DNA of 64,000 nucleotides from Streptomyces puniciscabiei (GTDB lineage Bacteria > Actinomycetota > Actinomycetes > Streptomycetales > Streptomycetaceae): positions 3,486,501-3,550,500 of the forward strand of contig NZ_VFNX01000001.1 of assembly GCF_006715785.1 (NCBI RefSeq), read 5' to 3'. Positions 41,402 through 49,578 of the stretch are shown here, in pieces. The notes beneath the pieces are model-generated. The model saw only the letters and a list, made by a program, of their open reading frames with translations, was not told the DNA's origin and searched no databases. How positions within the stretch are numbered: position 1 is the stretch's first letter; each line of letters opens with the position of its first letter. The position numbers and the translations under genes are program-made.

Positions 41402-41433
41402 GAGCCGCCCGGTTTCCGTCCGGGCGGCGGCTC
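41402..41433 (-). promoter_or_regulatory. leader hairpin upstream of the HelD-like gene
   Basis: An 8-bp stem CCGCCCGG (41405-41412) with CCGGGCGG (41420-41427) is extended by GAGCC/GGCTC with a small bulge. It lies about 45 bp before the TTG start. It may terminate or attenuate transcription ahead of the gene. Confidence 0.5.
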
Positions 41434-41550
41434 TCCGTGAAGGGAGGCGGGCAAGAGCGGAGATTTTAGAGCAGGCCCTCAGGGGCGGGCCAGCGAATTG
41501 TTCACGGGCACGCCCGCCGGCCGGACCATCTGTGCCGCCGCCGGCCGCCG

Positions 41551-42088
41551 TTACACCGGACTGGTGGTGAGTAGTTCCTCATGACGGCCGCGGGCGGTGA
41601 CCCGGCCCTGGTCCATCACGACGATCCGGTCCGCGTGCTGAACGGTGGAGAGCCGGTGGGCGATGACGAGGACCGCGCACTCCTCGGTGACGTCCTTCAG
41701 GGCCGCGGTGAGCGCGGCTTCGTTGAGGGCGTCGAGGTGGGAGGTGGGTTCGTCGAGGAGAGCCACCTCCTCCAGGCGGGCCGGCTTCAGGGCCCGGTGC
41801 ACCTCGTCCTCCGTGGCGTCCGGGCGGCCGTAGACGATGTTGTCGCCCGGCCCGGCAGGCGTCGCGACCGGGTTCCGCGGCGGGGCGCCCGTGGAAGCGG
41901 AGCCGGCCCGCGTCGGGTTCGTAGAACCGGGCGATCAGCGCGAACACGGTGCTCTTGCCCGCGCCGGAGAGCCCGGCCAGGGCGACCTGCCGGCGTTGCG
42001 GCACGGTGAAGGAGACCCCGCGCAGTACCGGCCGCTCGGGCCGGTGGGCGAAATGGACGTCCCGCAGTTCGAGGGCCGGTCTGCACAT
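41551..42088 (-). pseudogene. ABC-transporter ATPase remnant with internal deletions and a frameshift
   Basis: The first segment has the start of a nucleotide-binding domain: LELRDVHFAHRPERPVLRGV and Walker [21 protein letters not shown]. After RLRFHGR the frame shifts and a stretch including the Q-loop is missing. The sequence resumes as [20 protein letters not shown], then jumps directly to [20 protein letters not shown]; the LSGGQ signature between them is deleted. The end ([20 protein letters not shown], ...[14 protein letters not shown]) and stop at 41551 are intact. The transmembrane half of this exporter-type gene is absent. Clearly non-functional. Confidence 0.85.
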
Positions 42089-42281
42089 TCTGTCCGGAAC
42101 CGGCGCGGGCGGGGGCGGGAGGGTGCACTCCGGTTCCGGCCGTGATTCCGGATGAGGACCCCTAGGGGGCGAGGCCGCCCGGCGTAGGGGGAGCACTCCA
42201 CCCGGAGGGGTACGCGCGGGCGGAGGAGATTGGCTCTGGAGATTGATGCCGGTCACACCGAGCGAGAGCGACTATGAAGGC

Positions 42282-42464
42282 ATGAGCGCAGCAACCATCT
42301 CCCCAGGCCCTGTCCGACCACCGACCGGCGCCACGGCCGTGGACGGCCCGCATCACCACTGGCTCGGCAACGCCCTGCGCGCCCTCAAGGTGTTCGCTCA
42401 GGCGGCGTTCGGCGTCGTCATCCTCGGCGAGTACGGCGAGGAGGCGGGCATACGCCGTAAGTGA
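42282..42464 (+). CDS. small conserved hypothetical protein
   Basis: 60 residues from ATG 42282, with GAAGG just upstream. The C-terminal part HHHWLGNALRALKVFAQAAF, GVVILGEYGEEAGIRRK has a hydrophobic helix and looks conserved in style among small Streptomyces proteins. The first 25 residues are Pro/Thr-rich. No function is apparent. It is divergent from the ABC-ATPase remnant and convergent with the XPB helicase gene. Confidence 0.5.
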   Translation: MSAATISPGPVRPPTGATAVDGPHHHWLGNALRALKVFAQAAFGVVILGEYGEEAGIRRK

Positions 42465-42524
42465 CCGGACAGGGGTCGCGGGCAACGCGCTCCTGCTCGC
42501 CGCCCCGAGCCCCTCGCCGTCCGC

Positions 42525-44168
42525 TCAGCTCTCCGCCAGGAGTTCGTCGGCGTCCATGATCCGGTAGGCGTAGCCCTGTTCGGCCAGGAAGCGCTGGCGG
42601 TGGGCGGCGAAGTCCTGGTCGATCGTGTCGCGGGCGACGACCGAGTAGAAGTGCGCCTGGTGGCCGTCGGCCTTGGGGCGCAGGACGCGACCGAGGCGCT
42701 GGGCCTCCTCCTGGCGGGAACCGAAGGTGCCGGACACCTGGATGGCGACGGTCGCCTCCGGCAGGTCGATGGAGAAGTTCGCGACCTTCGACACCACCAG
42801 CACGCTGATCTCGCCCTCCCGGAAGGCGTCGAAGAGCTTCTCGCGCTGGGCGTTGGAGGTCTCGCCCTTGATGACCGGGGCGTTCAAGTGCTCGCCCAGT
42901 TCGTCGAGTTGGTCGATGTACTGGCCGATCACCAGGATCTGCTGGCCGGCGAAACGGCGGACGATCGCCTCCGTCACCCTCCGCTTGGTGTCCGTCGTCG
43001 CACAGTAGCGGTACTTCTCCTCCGTCTCGGCCGTCGCGTACGCCAGCCGCTCGGAGTCGGTGAGGTTCACCCGGACCTCGACACAGTCCGCCGGGGCGAT
43101 ATAGCCCTGGGCCTCGATCTCCTTCCACGGCGCGTCGAACCGCTTCGGCCCGATGAGCGAGAACACGTCCGACTCGCGGCCGTCCTCGCGGACCAGGGTG
43201 GCCGTGAGACCCAGGCGGCGCCGGGCCTGGAGATCCGCCGTGAACTTGAAGACGGGCGCGGGCAGCAGATGCACCTCGTCGTAGACGATCAGACCCCAGT
43301 CCCGGGAGTCGAAGAGTTCCAGGTGCGGGTAGACGCCCTTCCGCCTGGTCGTCAGCACCTGGTAGGTCGCGATGGTGACCGGGCGGATCTCCTTCTTCGT
43401 CCCGCTGTACTCGCCGATCTCGTCCTCGGTCAGCGAGGTCCGCTTCACCAGCTCGTGCTTCCACTGCCGGGCCGAGACGGTGTTGGTGACCAGGATCAGG
43501 GTCGTGGACTTGGCCTGGGCCATCGACCCGGCGCCGACCAGCGTCTTCCCCGCACCACAGGGGAGCACGACCACACCGCTGCCGCCGTGCCAGAAGTTCT
43601 CCACGGCCTGCTTCTGGTACGGCCTGAGCGCCCAGCCGTCCTCCAGCAGCTCGATCGGGTGCGCCTCACCGTCGACGTACCCGGCGAGGTCCTCGGCCGG
43701 CCAGCCCAGCTTCAGCAGCACCTGCTTGATCTGCCCGCGCTCCGAGGGGTGCACGGCCACCGTGTCCGGGTCGATCCGGGCGCCGACCAGCGGGGCGATC
43801 CGCTTGGACTTCAGCACCTCCTCCAGCACCGGACGGTCGGTGGTGGTCAGCACGAGTCCGTGCGCGGGGTGCTTGCTGAGGGACAGGCGGCCGTAGCGGT
43901 CCATCGTCTCGGCGATGTCCACCAGCAGCGCGTGCGGCACCGGATACCGGCTGTACTGCACCAGCGCGTCCACGACCTGCTCGGCGTCGTGCCCGGCCGC
44001 GCGCGCGTTCCACAGCCCGAGCGGGGTGACCCGGTAGGTGTGGATGTGCTCCGGCGCCCGCTCCAGCTCGGCGAACGGCGCGATGGCACGCCGGCAGTCG
44101 TCGGCCCGCTCGTGGTCGACTTCCAGGAGCAGGGTCTTGTCGGACTGGACGATCAGCGGTCCGTTCAC
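42525..44168 (-). CDS. XPB/Ssl2-type superfamily 2 DNA helicase
   Basis: 547 residues from GTG 44168 (NGPLIVQSDKTLLLEVDHER). An N-terminal helicase-associated domain spans about 1-170. Then come Walker A VVVLPCGAGKTLVGAGSMAQ (about 200-219), motif II GLIVYDEVHLLPAPVF (DEVH), motif III LGLTATLVREDGRESDVF, motif V/VI GTFGSRQEEAQRLGRVLRPK and the RVLRPK end. XPB unwinds DNA 3' to 5' and in eukaryotes belongs to TFIIH; the mycobacterial protein is an active helicase. A repair or transcription role is likely. The next gene upstream on the same strand encodes a helicase-associated partner. Confidence 0.93.
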   Translation of the reverse strand: MNGPLIVQSDKTLLLEVDHERADDCRRAIAPFAELERAPEHIHTYRVTPLGLWNARAAGHDAEQVVDALVQYSRYPVPHALLVDIAETMDRYGRLSLSKHPAHGLVLTTTDRPVLEEVLKSKRIAPLVGARIDPDTVAVHPSERGQIKQVLLKLGWPAEDLAGYVDGEAHPIELLEDGWALRPYQKQAVENFWHGGSGVVVLPCGAGKTLVGAGSMAQAKSTTLILVTNTVSARQWKHELVKRTSLTEDEIGEYSGTKKEIRPVTIATYQVLTTRRKGVYPHLELFDSRDWGLIVYDEVHLLPAPVFKFTADLQARRRLGLTATLVREDGRESDVFSLIGPKRFDAPWKEIEAQGYIAPADCVEVRVNLTDSERLAYATAETEEKYRYCATTDTKRRVTEAIVRRFAGQQILVIGQYIDQLDELGEHLNAPVIKGETSNAQREKLFDAFREGEISVLVVSKVANFSIDLPEATVAIQVSGTFGSRQEEAQRLGRVLRPKADGHQAHFYSVVARDTIDQDFAAHRQRFLAEQGYAYRIMDADELLAES

Positions 44169-44233
44169 GTGCGGCACACACCCTTTCCACAACGGCCAAA
44201 CGTCCAGTGTGCCCTAAACACCGGCGATCACCG

Positions 44234-46804
44234 TCAGTCCTCCGCCAGCTCCGCCACTCCGGTGATCCGGTGCAGCGGGTAGGTGCGCACCTCGTCCGCG
44301 GTGTGGTCGTACGCCGTGACGAAGCCGCCCTCCACCTTGACCGGGGCGATGACGCGCTGGCTGGCGGTGCCCTCGGCGTTGACGTAGCCGATCCAGAGGG
44401 AGTCGCCGGTCAGGACGGCGGCCTGCATGGTGGCCAGGGTCTCGGCGGAGGAGGTGCGGGGCAGTTCACCGGCCGCGAGCGGGGCCGCAGCACCGGTGGG
44501 CTTACGGGGGGTGGTGGCGGCCAGGTCACCCGCCCGGATCGCCCGGATCGCCGCCGCGAGCAGCGTGGCGTCGGGCGGTGGCGGGCCGTCCGGGACCGGC
44601 TCGGGGGCGGTGCGCGGCGGGGTGCGGCGGGCGTGGGCGCGGGCGATCAGCACATCGCCCTCGGCGGACTCGGCGGCGGGCGCGTACCCCATGGCGCGCA
44701 GGCCCTCGAGCAGCGTGGCCGGGTCGGACTGGGCGGCCAGCACGGTCGGGGCGAGCCGGCGCAGACGCAGGGCGGCGGCGCGCTTGTCGGCCAGGATCTC
44801 GTTCAGCACGGCGTCGTCGTCGCAGCGTACGTACGCCGAGGCGGCGCCGACCCGGAGGTGGCCGTGCTTGCGGGCCACGTCGTCGATCAGATACGCGAGC
44901 GGCTGCGGTACCGGGGTGCGGGAGTGCTCGGCGAGGAAGGCGTGCAGGTCGGCGGCGGCACGGCCGGCGTCCAGGGCCCGCCGCACCGAGGCCGGGGTGA
45001 AGCGGTACACGGTCGCGCCGCCCTTGGACTCGACGTCCGCGAGCACGTCCAGCAGATCGGCGAGGGGGCGCTTGAGCGGCCCCGGCGCCACCGCCGTCAG
45101 GTCGGCCTGGAGCAGGACGTGGTCCAGCGGCTCGGGCAGGAGCGGCGCGAGGAGCCGGGCGGCGGCGGCCGTCGCCACGGCCTGCTCGGCGGCGGAGAGC
45201 GGGGCCGGGGCGGCGGACGGCCGGTGGTGATGGTGGACGGGGAGCTTGTCGCCGGGGCCGACGGGTTCGGCGGGGCCGGTGGGCTCGGGCGAGCCGGACG
45301 CGGCGGGCGGGGTGCCCGCGGCGCCGAGCAGGGCCCGCCCGTGCGCCGACAGCGCGCCGCGCCCGGTGATGCCCAGCAGTTCCGCCTCGGACAGGGTCCA
45401 GCGGGCGAGCCGGGAGCGCAGGTCCTCGTCGCCGTCCCGCTGCTGGGCCCCGCGCAGCGGCCGCTCCCAGCGCAGCCGGGCCAGCAGCGACTCGGGGTCG
45501 GGGGCCGTGCCCGCCGGGAGCCCGGCCAGCAGCGTCAGCACCCGGTGCCGTACCTCCGGCGCGGCCGAGCGGTCCAGGCCCGGGCCCAGCGCGGCGAGCG
45601 TACGGTCCTTGGCGTCCCGCCCGCCGACCAGCCCCGGCGTCCGGGTGGCCGCCAGCCAGGCCTCCGCGAGCCGGGACCAGCGCTCGGCGGCGGGCCGCTC
45701 CAGCCACTCGTCGTAGGCGGGCGTGGCCGCGTACCGTTCGTTGGCCTCGCCGTCGGAGGCGATCAGCCCGGCCGCGTACGCCAGCTCCACCCAGAACGCG
45801 GCGACCGGCTCGGACACGTCCAGCGCGACGGCGGTCCGCTTCAGGTCACGCACGCTCAGGCCGCCGGCCCGCAGCACGGCCGGGCCGCCCTCGTCCCAGT
45901 CCTTCAGCAGCTCCTCGACCGTGGCGAGCGCGGTGTACGCCTGCCCGGCTGCCGTCGCGTCCACCGTCTGCGGACCGTGCGCCGCGGCCGGTTCCACCGC
46001 GGGCGGCAGCGGCTCGGGCGCGCGGTGCGCGCGGCCCTCGCGCAGGTGCAGGGCGACCTCACGCGGCAGGACGACCGTGCCCGGTGCGGTCGGCAGCAGC
46101 AGGCCGCGGTCGAGCAGCCAGCGCAGATGCGCCGCCGGGTCCGGGGTGACCTGCCCGTACGGCGGCCCCCACACCAGCCGTGCCAGCACCTCGCGGGCGG
46201 CCTCCGGGGCCCCGGCCAGCAGCCTGGCCATCTTCTTGCGGTCGTTGAACAGTGCGGTGAGCGCGGTCACGGCGGAGACCGAGTCGTGAGTCGAGGGCAG
46301 CCCGGCCGCCGTCACGATCTCCTGGATCCGGCCCGGCGACATGCCCGAGGTGGCCTCCTGCACCGAGGGCCCGAGGCCGGTCGGGGAGGGATGCTGCGGG
46401 GAGGGTGCGAGCAGCTCACGGGCGGTCCGCACCAGCCGCAGCCGCTCGTCGTCGCCCCACACCAGCGCCTGTTCGCGCAGGCCGCCGAGGGCGAGCGGCA
46501 GCGCGGCGGCGACCGTCTCGTCCCCGGCGTCCCCGGCCATCAGCGCGAGCAGCGTGTCGTACGACGCCGGGTCCGGGGCCACGGCCAGCGCCTCCGCCGT
46601 CTGCAGCGCGAACCGGTCCAGCCGCTCCAGCGCGCGCAGCACCGAGGCACGGGTGCCGGCGCGGGTGGCCAGCTGGGTCAGGTCGGTCGGGACGGGTGTG
46701 ATGAGGTCGGGACGGCTGCGCAGCAGCGCGGCCAGGGAGACGTCGTCCCACGCGCGGAGCGCTTCCGCGAGGGAACGGGGGGCTGGGTGGGCCGCTTGGC
46801 TCAT
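44234..46804 (-). CDS. large helicase-associated (WYL-ending) protein, neighbour of XPB
   Basis: 856 residues from ATG 46804. Mostly helical and Ala/Leu/Pro-rich without Walker motifs: RSLAEALRAWDDVSLAALLR near the start, a winged-helix-like repeat TDLTQLATRAGTRASVLRAL, a linker with poly-His (LPVHHHHRPS, about 525), and DHVLLQADLTAVAPGPLKRP. The last ~70 residues (LWIGYVNAEGTASQRVIAPV, VEGGFVTAYDHTADEVRTYP) are a WYL-like beta barrel. In actinobacteria this long protein is conserved beside the XPB helicase and annotated as helicase-associated. With only 65 bp between them and the same orientation, co-transcription is likely, suggesting a two-protein DNA repair complex. Confidence 0.85.
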   Translation of the reverse strand: MSQAAHPAPRSLAEALRAWDDVSLAALLRSRPDLITPVPTDLTQLATRAGTRASVLRALERLDRFALQTAEALAVAPDPASYDTLLALMAGDAGDETVAAALPLALGGLREQALVWGDDERLRLVRTARELLAPSPQHPSPTGLGPSVQEATSGMSPGRIQEIVTAAGLPSTHDSVSAVTALTALFNDRKKMARLLAGAPEAAREVLARLVWGPPYGQVTPDPAAHLRWLLDRGLLLPTAPGTVVLPREVALHLREGRAHRAPEPLPPAVEPAAAHGPQTVDATAAGQAYTALATVEELLKDWDEGGPAVLRAGGLSVRDLKRTAVALDVSEPVAAFWVELAYAAGLIASDGEANERYAATPAYDEWLERPAAERWSRLAEAWLAATRTPGLVGGRDAKDRTLAALGPGLDRSAAPEVRHRVLTLLAGLPAGTAPDPESLLARLRWERPLRGAQQRDGDEDLRSRLARWTLSEAELLGITGRGALSAHGRALLGAAGTPPAASGSPEPTGPAEPVGPGDKLPVHHHHRPSAAPAPLSAAEQAVATAAAARLLAPLLPEPLDHVLLQADLTAVAPGPLKRPLADLLDVLADVESKGGATVYRFTPASVRRALDAGRAAADLHAFLAEHSRTPVPQPLAYLIDDVARKHGHLRVGAASAYVRCDDDAVLNEILADKRAAALRLRRLAPTVLAAQSDPATLLEGLRAMGYAPAAESAEGDVLIARAHARRTPPRTAPEPVPDGPPPPDATLLAAAIRAIRAGDLAATTPRKPTGAAAPLAAGELPRTSSAETLATMQAAVLTGDSLWIGYVNAEGTASQRVIAPVKVEGGFVTAYDHTADEVRTYPLHRITGVAELAED

Positions 46805-46934
46805 CTGACCCACAGTAGCCGGGGTCGGCGGGCGGAGCCCCCAGGGGCGGCAACACCAGCCCCGGGCAACCGAGAAGAAGCGGTACCGTCCTCACGGGGT
46901 TTCATCGCCACCGTCACCCCGGAGGGGTTTTCCG

Positions 46935-47987
46935 TTGGGGATCGAGAGCGACCAGGTCGTCTACGAGTACCTGAGCCGTGTCGGGGACATCGCGCAGCAA
47001 CGGCAGCTGCCGTCGGCCACGCGGATGCGGCTCGTGTCGGAGCTGCGCAACGAGATCGACCGGCACCGGGCCAGGGCGACGGTCGACAGTCCCGCCGCGG
47101 TCCGCCGGATCCTGGACCGGCTGGGCACCCCGGACGAGGTCGTCGAGGCCGCGGGCGGCAGGTCCGGCGTGTCGGGTACGAGCAGTACGACCGGTGCGTC
47201 CGGCACCGGCCGGGTCGCGCAGCCGCCGGCCGCCGCCGTGCCCGTACAGCCGGTGCCGGCGGACGGGGACCGGGACAGGAACCGGAACGGGGAACGGCGC
47301 AAGGGCCTGCGCCGGGTCGTCCCCCGCCCACGCTCCGCCGCGACCGACGCCGCCACCCCGCGTGACGACGGCCCCTCCCCGCCGCATCTCGCCGGCGCGC
47401 ACGAACTCGGGGACAGCGCCGTGCAGCCCGACTGGTGGCGGGTGGGCGGCGGTTCCTTCGGTGCCGCCGCCGAGACGGACTCGGTGCCGGGGTTCGTCGG
47501 CGGTGTGGAGATTCCGGAGCTGCTGAGGCGGCCGCCGAAGCCGACGGAGCGGAAGGCGGAGCCGGCCGCCGACCCCGCGGCCGAACCGGAAACGAAGACC
47601 ACCGAGGCCGAGCCCGCGCCGCGCCGCCGCCTCGTCCCCCGCCCCGCCGCCGGCTGGACCAACCCGCTCCTGCTGCTGGCGGCCGCCGCGCTGGTCGCCG
47701 GTGCGGTGCTCGGGAACTGGTTCGCCCTGATCCTCGGCTGGGTGATCGCCTACGGCTCGCGGCGGCTGACCCCCGCGGAGACCAAGTGGGCGGTCATGGT
47801 GCTGCCGGGTACGGCGGTCGCCGGCGGGCTGGTGTGGCTGTGGGGAAGGGTCAACGGCCGCTGGGGCGCCCCGATCGCGCAGGGGCACATGAACGACGCG
47901 ATCGCCGGGACGTGGCCGTGGGTGGTCAGGGCGGCGGCGGTGGCTTCGGCGCTGTTCCTGGTGTGGCGGTCACAGAGGCGAAGGTGA
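46935..47987 (+). CDS. membrane protein with DUF1700-like N-terminus
   Basis: 350 residues from TTG 46935, with GGAGGGG 8 bp upstream. The N-terminal 65 residues (VVYEYLSRVGDIAQQRQLPS, RMRLVSELRNEIDRHRA, RILDRLGTPDEVVEAAG) resemble the helical start of DUF1700/HAAS proteins, which often pair with PadR-type regulators. A disordered, Pro/Glu/Arg-rich middle follows (about 70-235). The C-terminus has three or four hydrophobic segments (about 238-262, 275-305, 320-345). No enzyme motif is visible. It is divergent from the helicase-associated gene. Confidence 0.75.
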   Translation: MGIESDQVVYEYLSRVGDIAQQRQLPSATRMRLVSELRNEIDRHRARATVDSPAAVRRILDRLGTPDEVVEAAGGRSGVSGTSSTTGASGTGRVAQPPAAAVPVQPVPADGDRDRNRNGERRKGLRRVVPRPRSAATDAATPRDDGPSPPHLAGAHELGDSAVQPDWWRVGGGSFGAAAETDSVPGFVGGVEIPELLRRPPKPTERKAEPAADPAAEPETKTTEAEPAPRRRLVPRPAAGWTNPLLLLAAAALVAGAVLGNWFALILGWVIAYGSRRLTPAETKWAVMVLPGTAVAGGLVWLWGRVNGRWGAPIAQGHMNDAIAGTWPWVVRAAAVASALFLVWRSQRRR

Positions 47988-48027
47988 GCCCGCCGGTCAC
48001 CCCCACGCCACTGACACAATGCCCCAT

Positions 48028-48645
48028 ATGACATTCACCGTCGGATTCGACCTCGACATGACCCTGATCGACTCCCGGCCCGGTATCCACGCCTGCTACC
48101 TGGCGCTGGCCGAGCGGACCGGGACGTTCATCGATGCCGACCTGGCGGTGACCCGGCTGGGCCCACCCCTCGTCGAGGAACTGATCAACTGGTTCCCCGA
48201 GGAGCAGGTGCCCGCGATGGCCACCCTGTACCGGGAGATGTACCCGGCGATCGCCATTGCCGCGACGCCCGCCATGGAGGGCGCCCGGGAGGCGATAGCC
48301 GCGGTGCGGGCGGCCGGTGGACGGACGATGGTGGTCACGGCGAAGTACGAGCCCAACGCCAAGCTGCACCTGAGCCACCTCGGCATCGAGCCGGACGTCG
48401 TCGTGGGCGACCTGTGGGCCGAGCAGAAGGCTCAGGCGCTGCGCGAGTACCGGGCCGGTGTGTACGTCGGCGATCACGTCGGGGACGTGCGCGGGGCCCG
48501 TACGGCGGGAGCGCTGTCGGTCGCCGTGGCGACCGGACCCTGCCCCGCCGGAGAACTGCACGCCGCCGGGGCGGACGTCGTCCTCGCGGACCTGTCCGCC
48601 TTCCCGGCGTGGCTGGCCGCCTACCGTGCGGCGCCGCGCGCCTGA
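48028..48645 (+). CDS. HAD-superfamily phosphatase
   Basis: 205 residues from ATG 48028. The nucleophile motif is GFDLDMTLIDSRPGIHACYL (Asp7/Asp9). A helical cap (LAERTGTFIDADLAVTRLGP...) follows, then motif II MVVTAKYEPNAKLHLSHL with a catalytic Thr/Lys, and motif III YVGDHVGDVRGARTAGALSV. The pattern fits the phosphoglycolate phosphatase-like branch, and the physiological substrate is unknown. Its last 25 bp overlap the convergent small membrane-protein gene. Confidence 0.88.
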   Translation: MTFTVGFDLDMTLIDSRPGIHACYLALAERTGTFIDADLAVTRLGPPLVEELINWFPEEQVPAMATLYREMYPAIAIAATPAMEGAREAIAAVRAAGGRTMVVTAKYEPNAKLHLSHLGIEPDVVVGDLWAEQKAQALREYRAGVYVGDHVGDVRGARTAGALSVAVATGPCPAGELHAAGADVVLADLSAFPAWLAAYRAAPRA

Positions 48646-48872
48646 CGGCGGCCGGCGGCGATCGACCGCAGGACGCCCGCGCCGGCCACGAGGAAACCGA
48701 CGGCCATGAGCATGCTCAGTCCGAACATGTACGTCGGAAAAGGCTTTGCGCCGAGGAAGAGCGGGGCCATCGTGACCAGAGTGGCCACGGCCCCGATGAA
48801 GAAGACGATCGCACCGGCGCGGATCAGCCGGTCACCGGGCGCGGCGGAATTCGTTTGGGTTTTGTCACGCAC
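48621..48872 (-). CDS. small two-helix membrane protein
   Basis: 83 residues from GTG 48872. Two predicted transmembrane helices (AGAIVFFIGAVATLVTMAPL and MFGLSMLMAVGFLVAGAGVL) are joined by a short loop, with a basic C-terminus (AAGRRQARGAAR). It looks like one of the many conserved small actinobacterial membrane proteins without known role. It overlaps the HAD gene's 3' end by 25 bp. Confidence 0.7.
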   Translation of the reverse strand: MRDKTQTNSAAPGDRLIRAGAIVFFIGAVATLVTMAPLFLGAKPFPTYMFGLSMLMAVGFLVAGAGVLRSIAAGRRQARGAAR

Positions 48873-49061
48873 CGGACCAGGGTAGTTCCCAGCGCGAGAG
48901 AACAACCGGGGGACGTCTTGTCACCCGCCCCGAGACCATTACGCTTGGTAGCGGCGGGTCACGGTCGACCCGCTCTAGTGCTATCAAGAGCACTTTCGAT
49001 GCAGTAGAAGCGCTAGCAGCAGTGGCAGTTTCCCCAACTAGCACGAGGACGAGGACAGACG

Positions 49062-49445
49062 GTGCCGACCGGGCGAGTCAAATGGTTCAACAGCGAGAAG
49101 GGCTTCGGCTTTCTCTCCCGCGACGACGGCGGTGACGTCTTCGTCCATTCCTCGGTTCTCCCCGCCGGAGTCGACGCGCTCAAGCCGGGACAGCGCGTGG
49201 AGTTCGGCGTCGTCGCCGGTCAGCGCGGTGACCAGGCGCTGTCGGTGACCGTGCTGGAGCCGACGCCGTCGGTGGCCGCGGCCCAGCGCAAGAAGCCGGA
49301 CGAGCTGGCCTCCATCGTGCAGGACCTGACGACCCTTCTCGAGAACATCACGCCGATGCTCGAGAAGGGCCGGTACCCGGACAAGGCCTCCGGCAAGAAG
49401 ATCGCCGGCCTGCTGCGAGCGGTCGCCGACCAGCTGGACGTGTAG
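49062..49445 (+). CDS. cold-shock-domain protein with C-terminal helical extension
   Basis: 127 residues from GTG 49062. The cold-shock domain (residues 1-66) has RNP1 KGFGFLSR and RNP2 DVFVHSSVL. A ~55-residue extension follows (KKPDELASIVQDLTTLLENI, KIAGLLRAVADQLDV), probably helical. This two-part form is an actinobacterial subgroup. The start follows AGGACGAGGAC. About 70 bp before the start is an inverted repeat AGTGCT-atcaag-AGCACT (48977-48994). Confidence 0.93.
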   Translation: MPTGRVKWFNSEKGFGFLSRDDGGDVFVHSSVLPAGVDALKPGQRVEFGVVAGQRGDQALSVTVLEPTPSVAAAQRKKPDELASIVQDLTTLLENITPMLEKGRYPDKASGKKIAGLLRAVADQLDV

Positions 49446-49465
49446 CGAGCCGAGAAAAGGACCCG

Positions 49466-49550
49466 TCAGGGGAACGCGAGCACATCGCGGCCGAGGGGCG
49501 GCACCAGCCCCTCGGCCGCCGCACGTGTGAGCAGGCCGCGGATCGCCGCG
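49466..49550 (-). pseudogene. duplicated 3' end of mqnD (85 bp, diverged)
   Basis: The minus strand encodes AIRGLLTRAAAEGLVPPLGR, then DVLAFP and a stop. The true mqnD ends AIRGLLTRAAAEGLLPALGP, then DALAFP. At DNA level 49466-49550 aligns with 49579-49663 without gaps and with 8 differences by my count. A 28-bp unrelated spacer lies between the copies. It is a tandem, partly diverged duplication of the gene's end. Confidence 0.9.
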
Positions 49551-49578
49551 GTGCTTTTGTCTGTGTTCGCTGTCGGTG

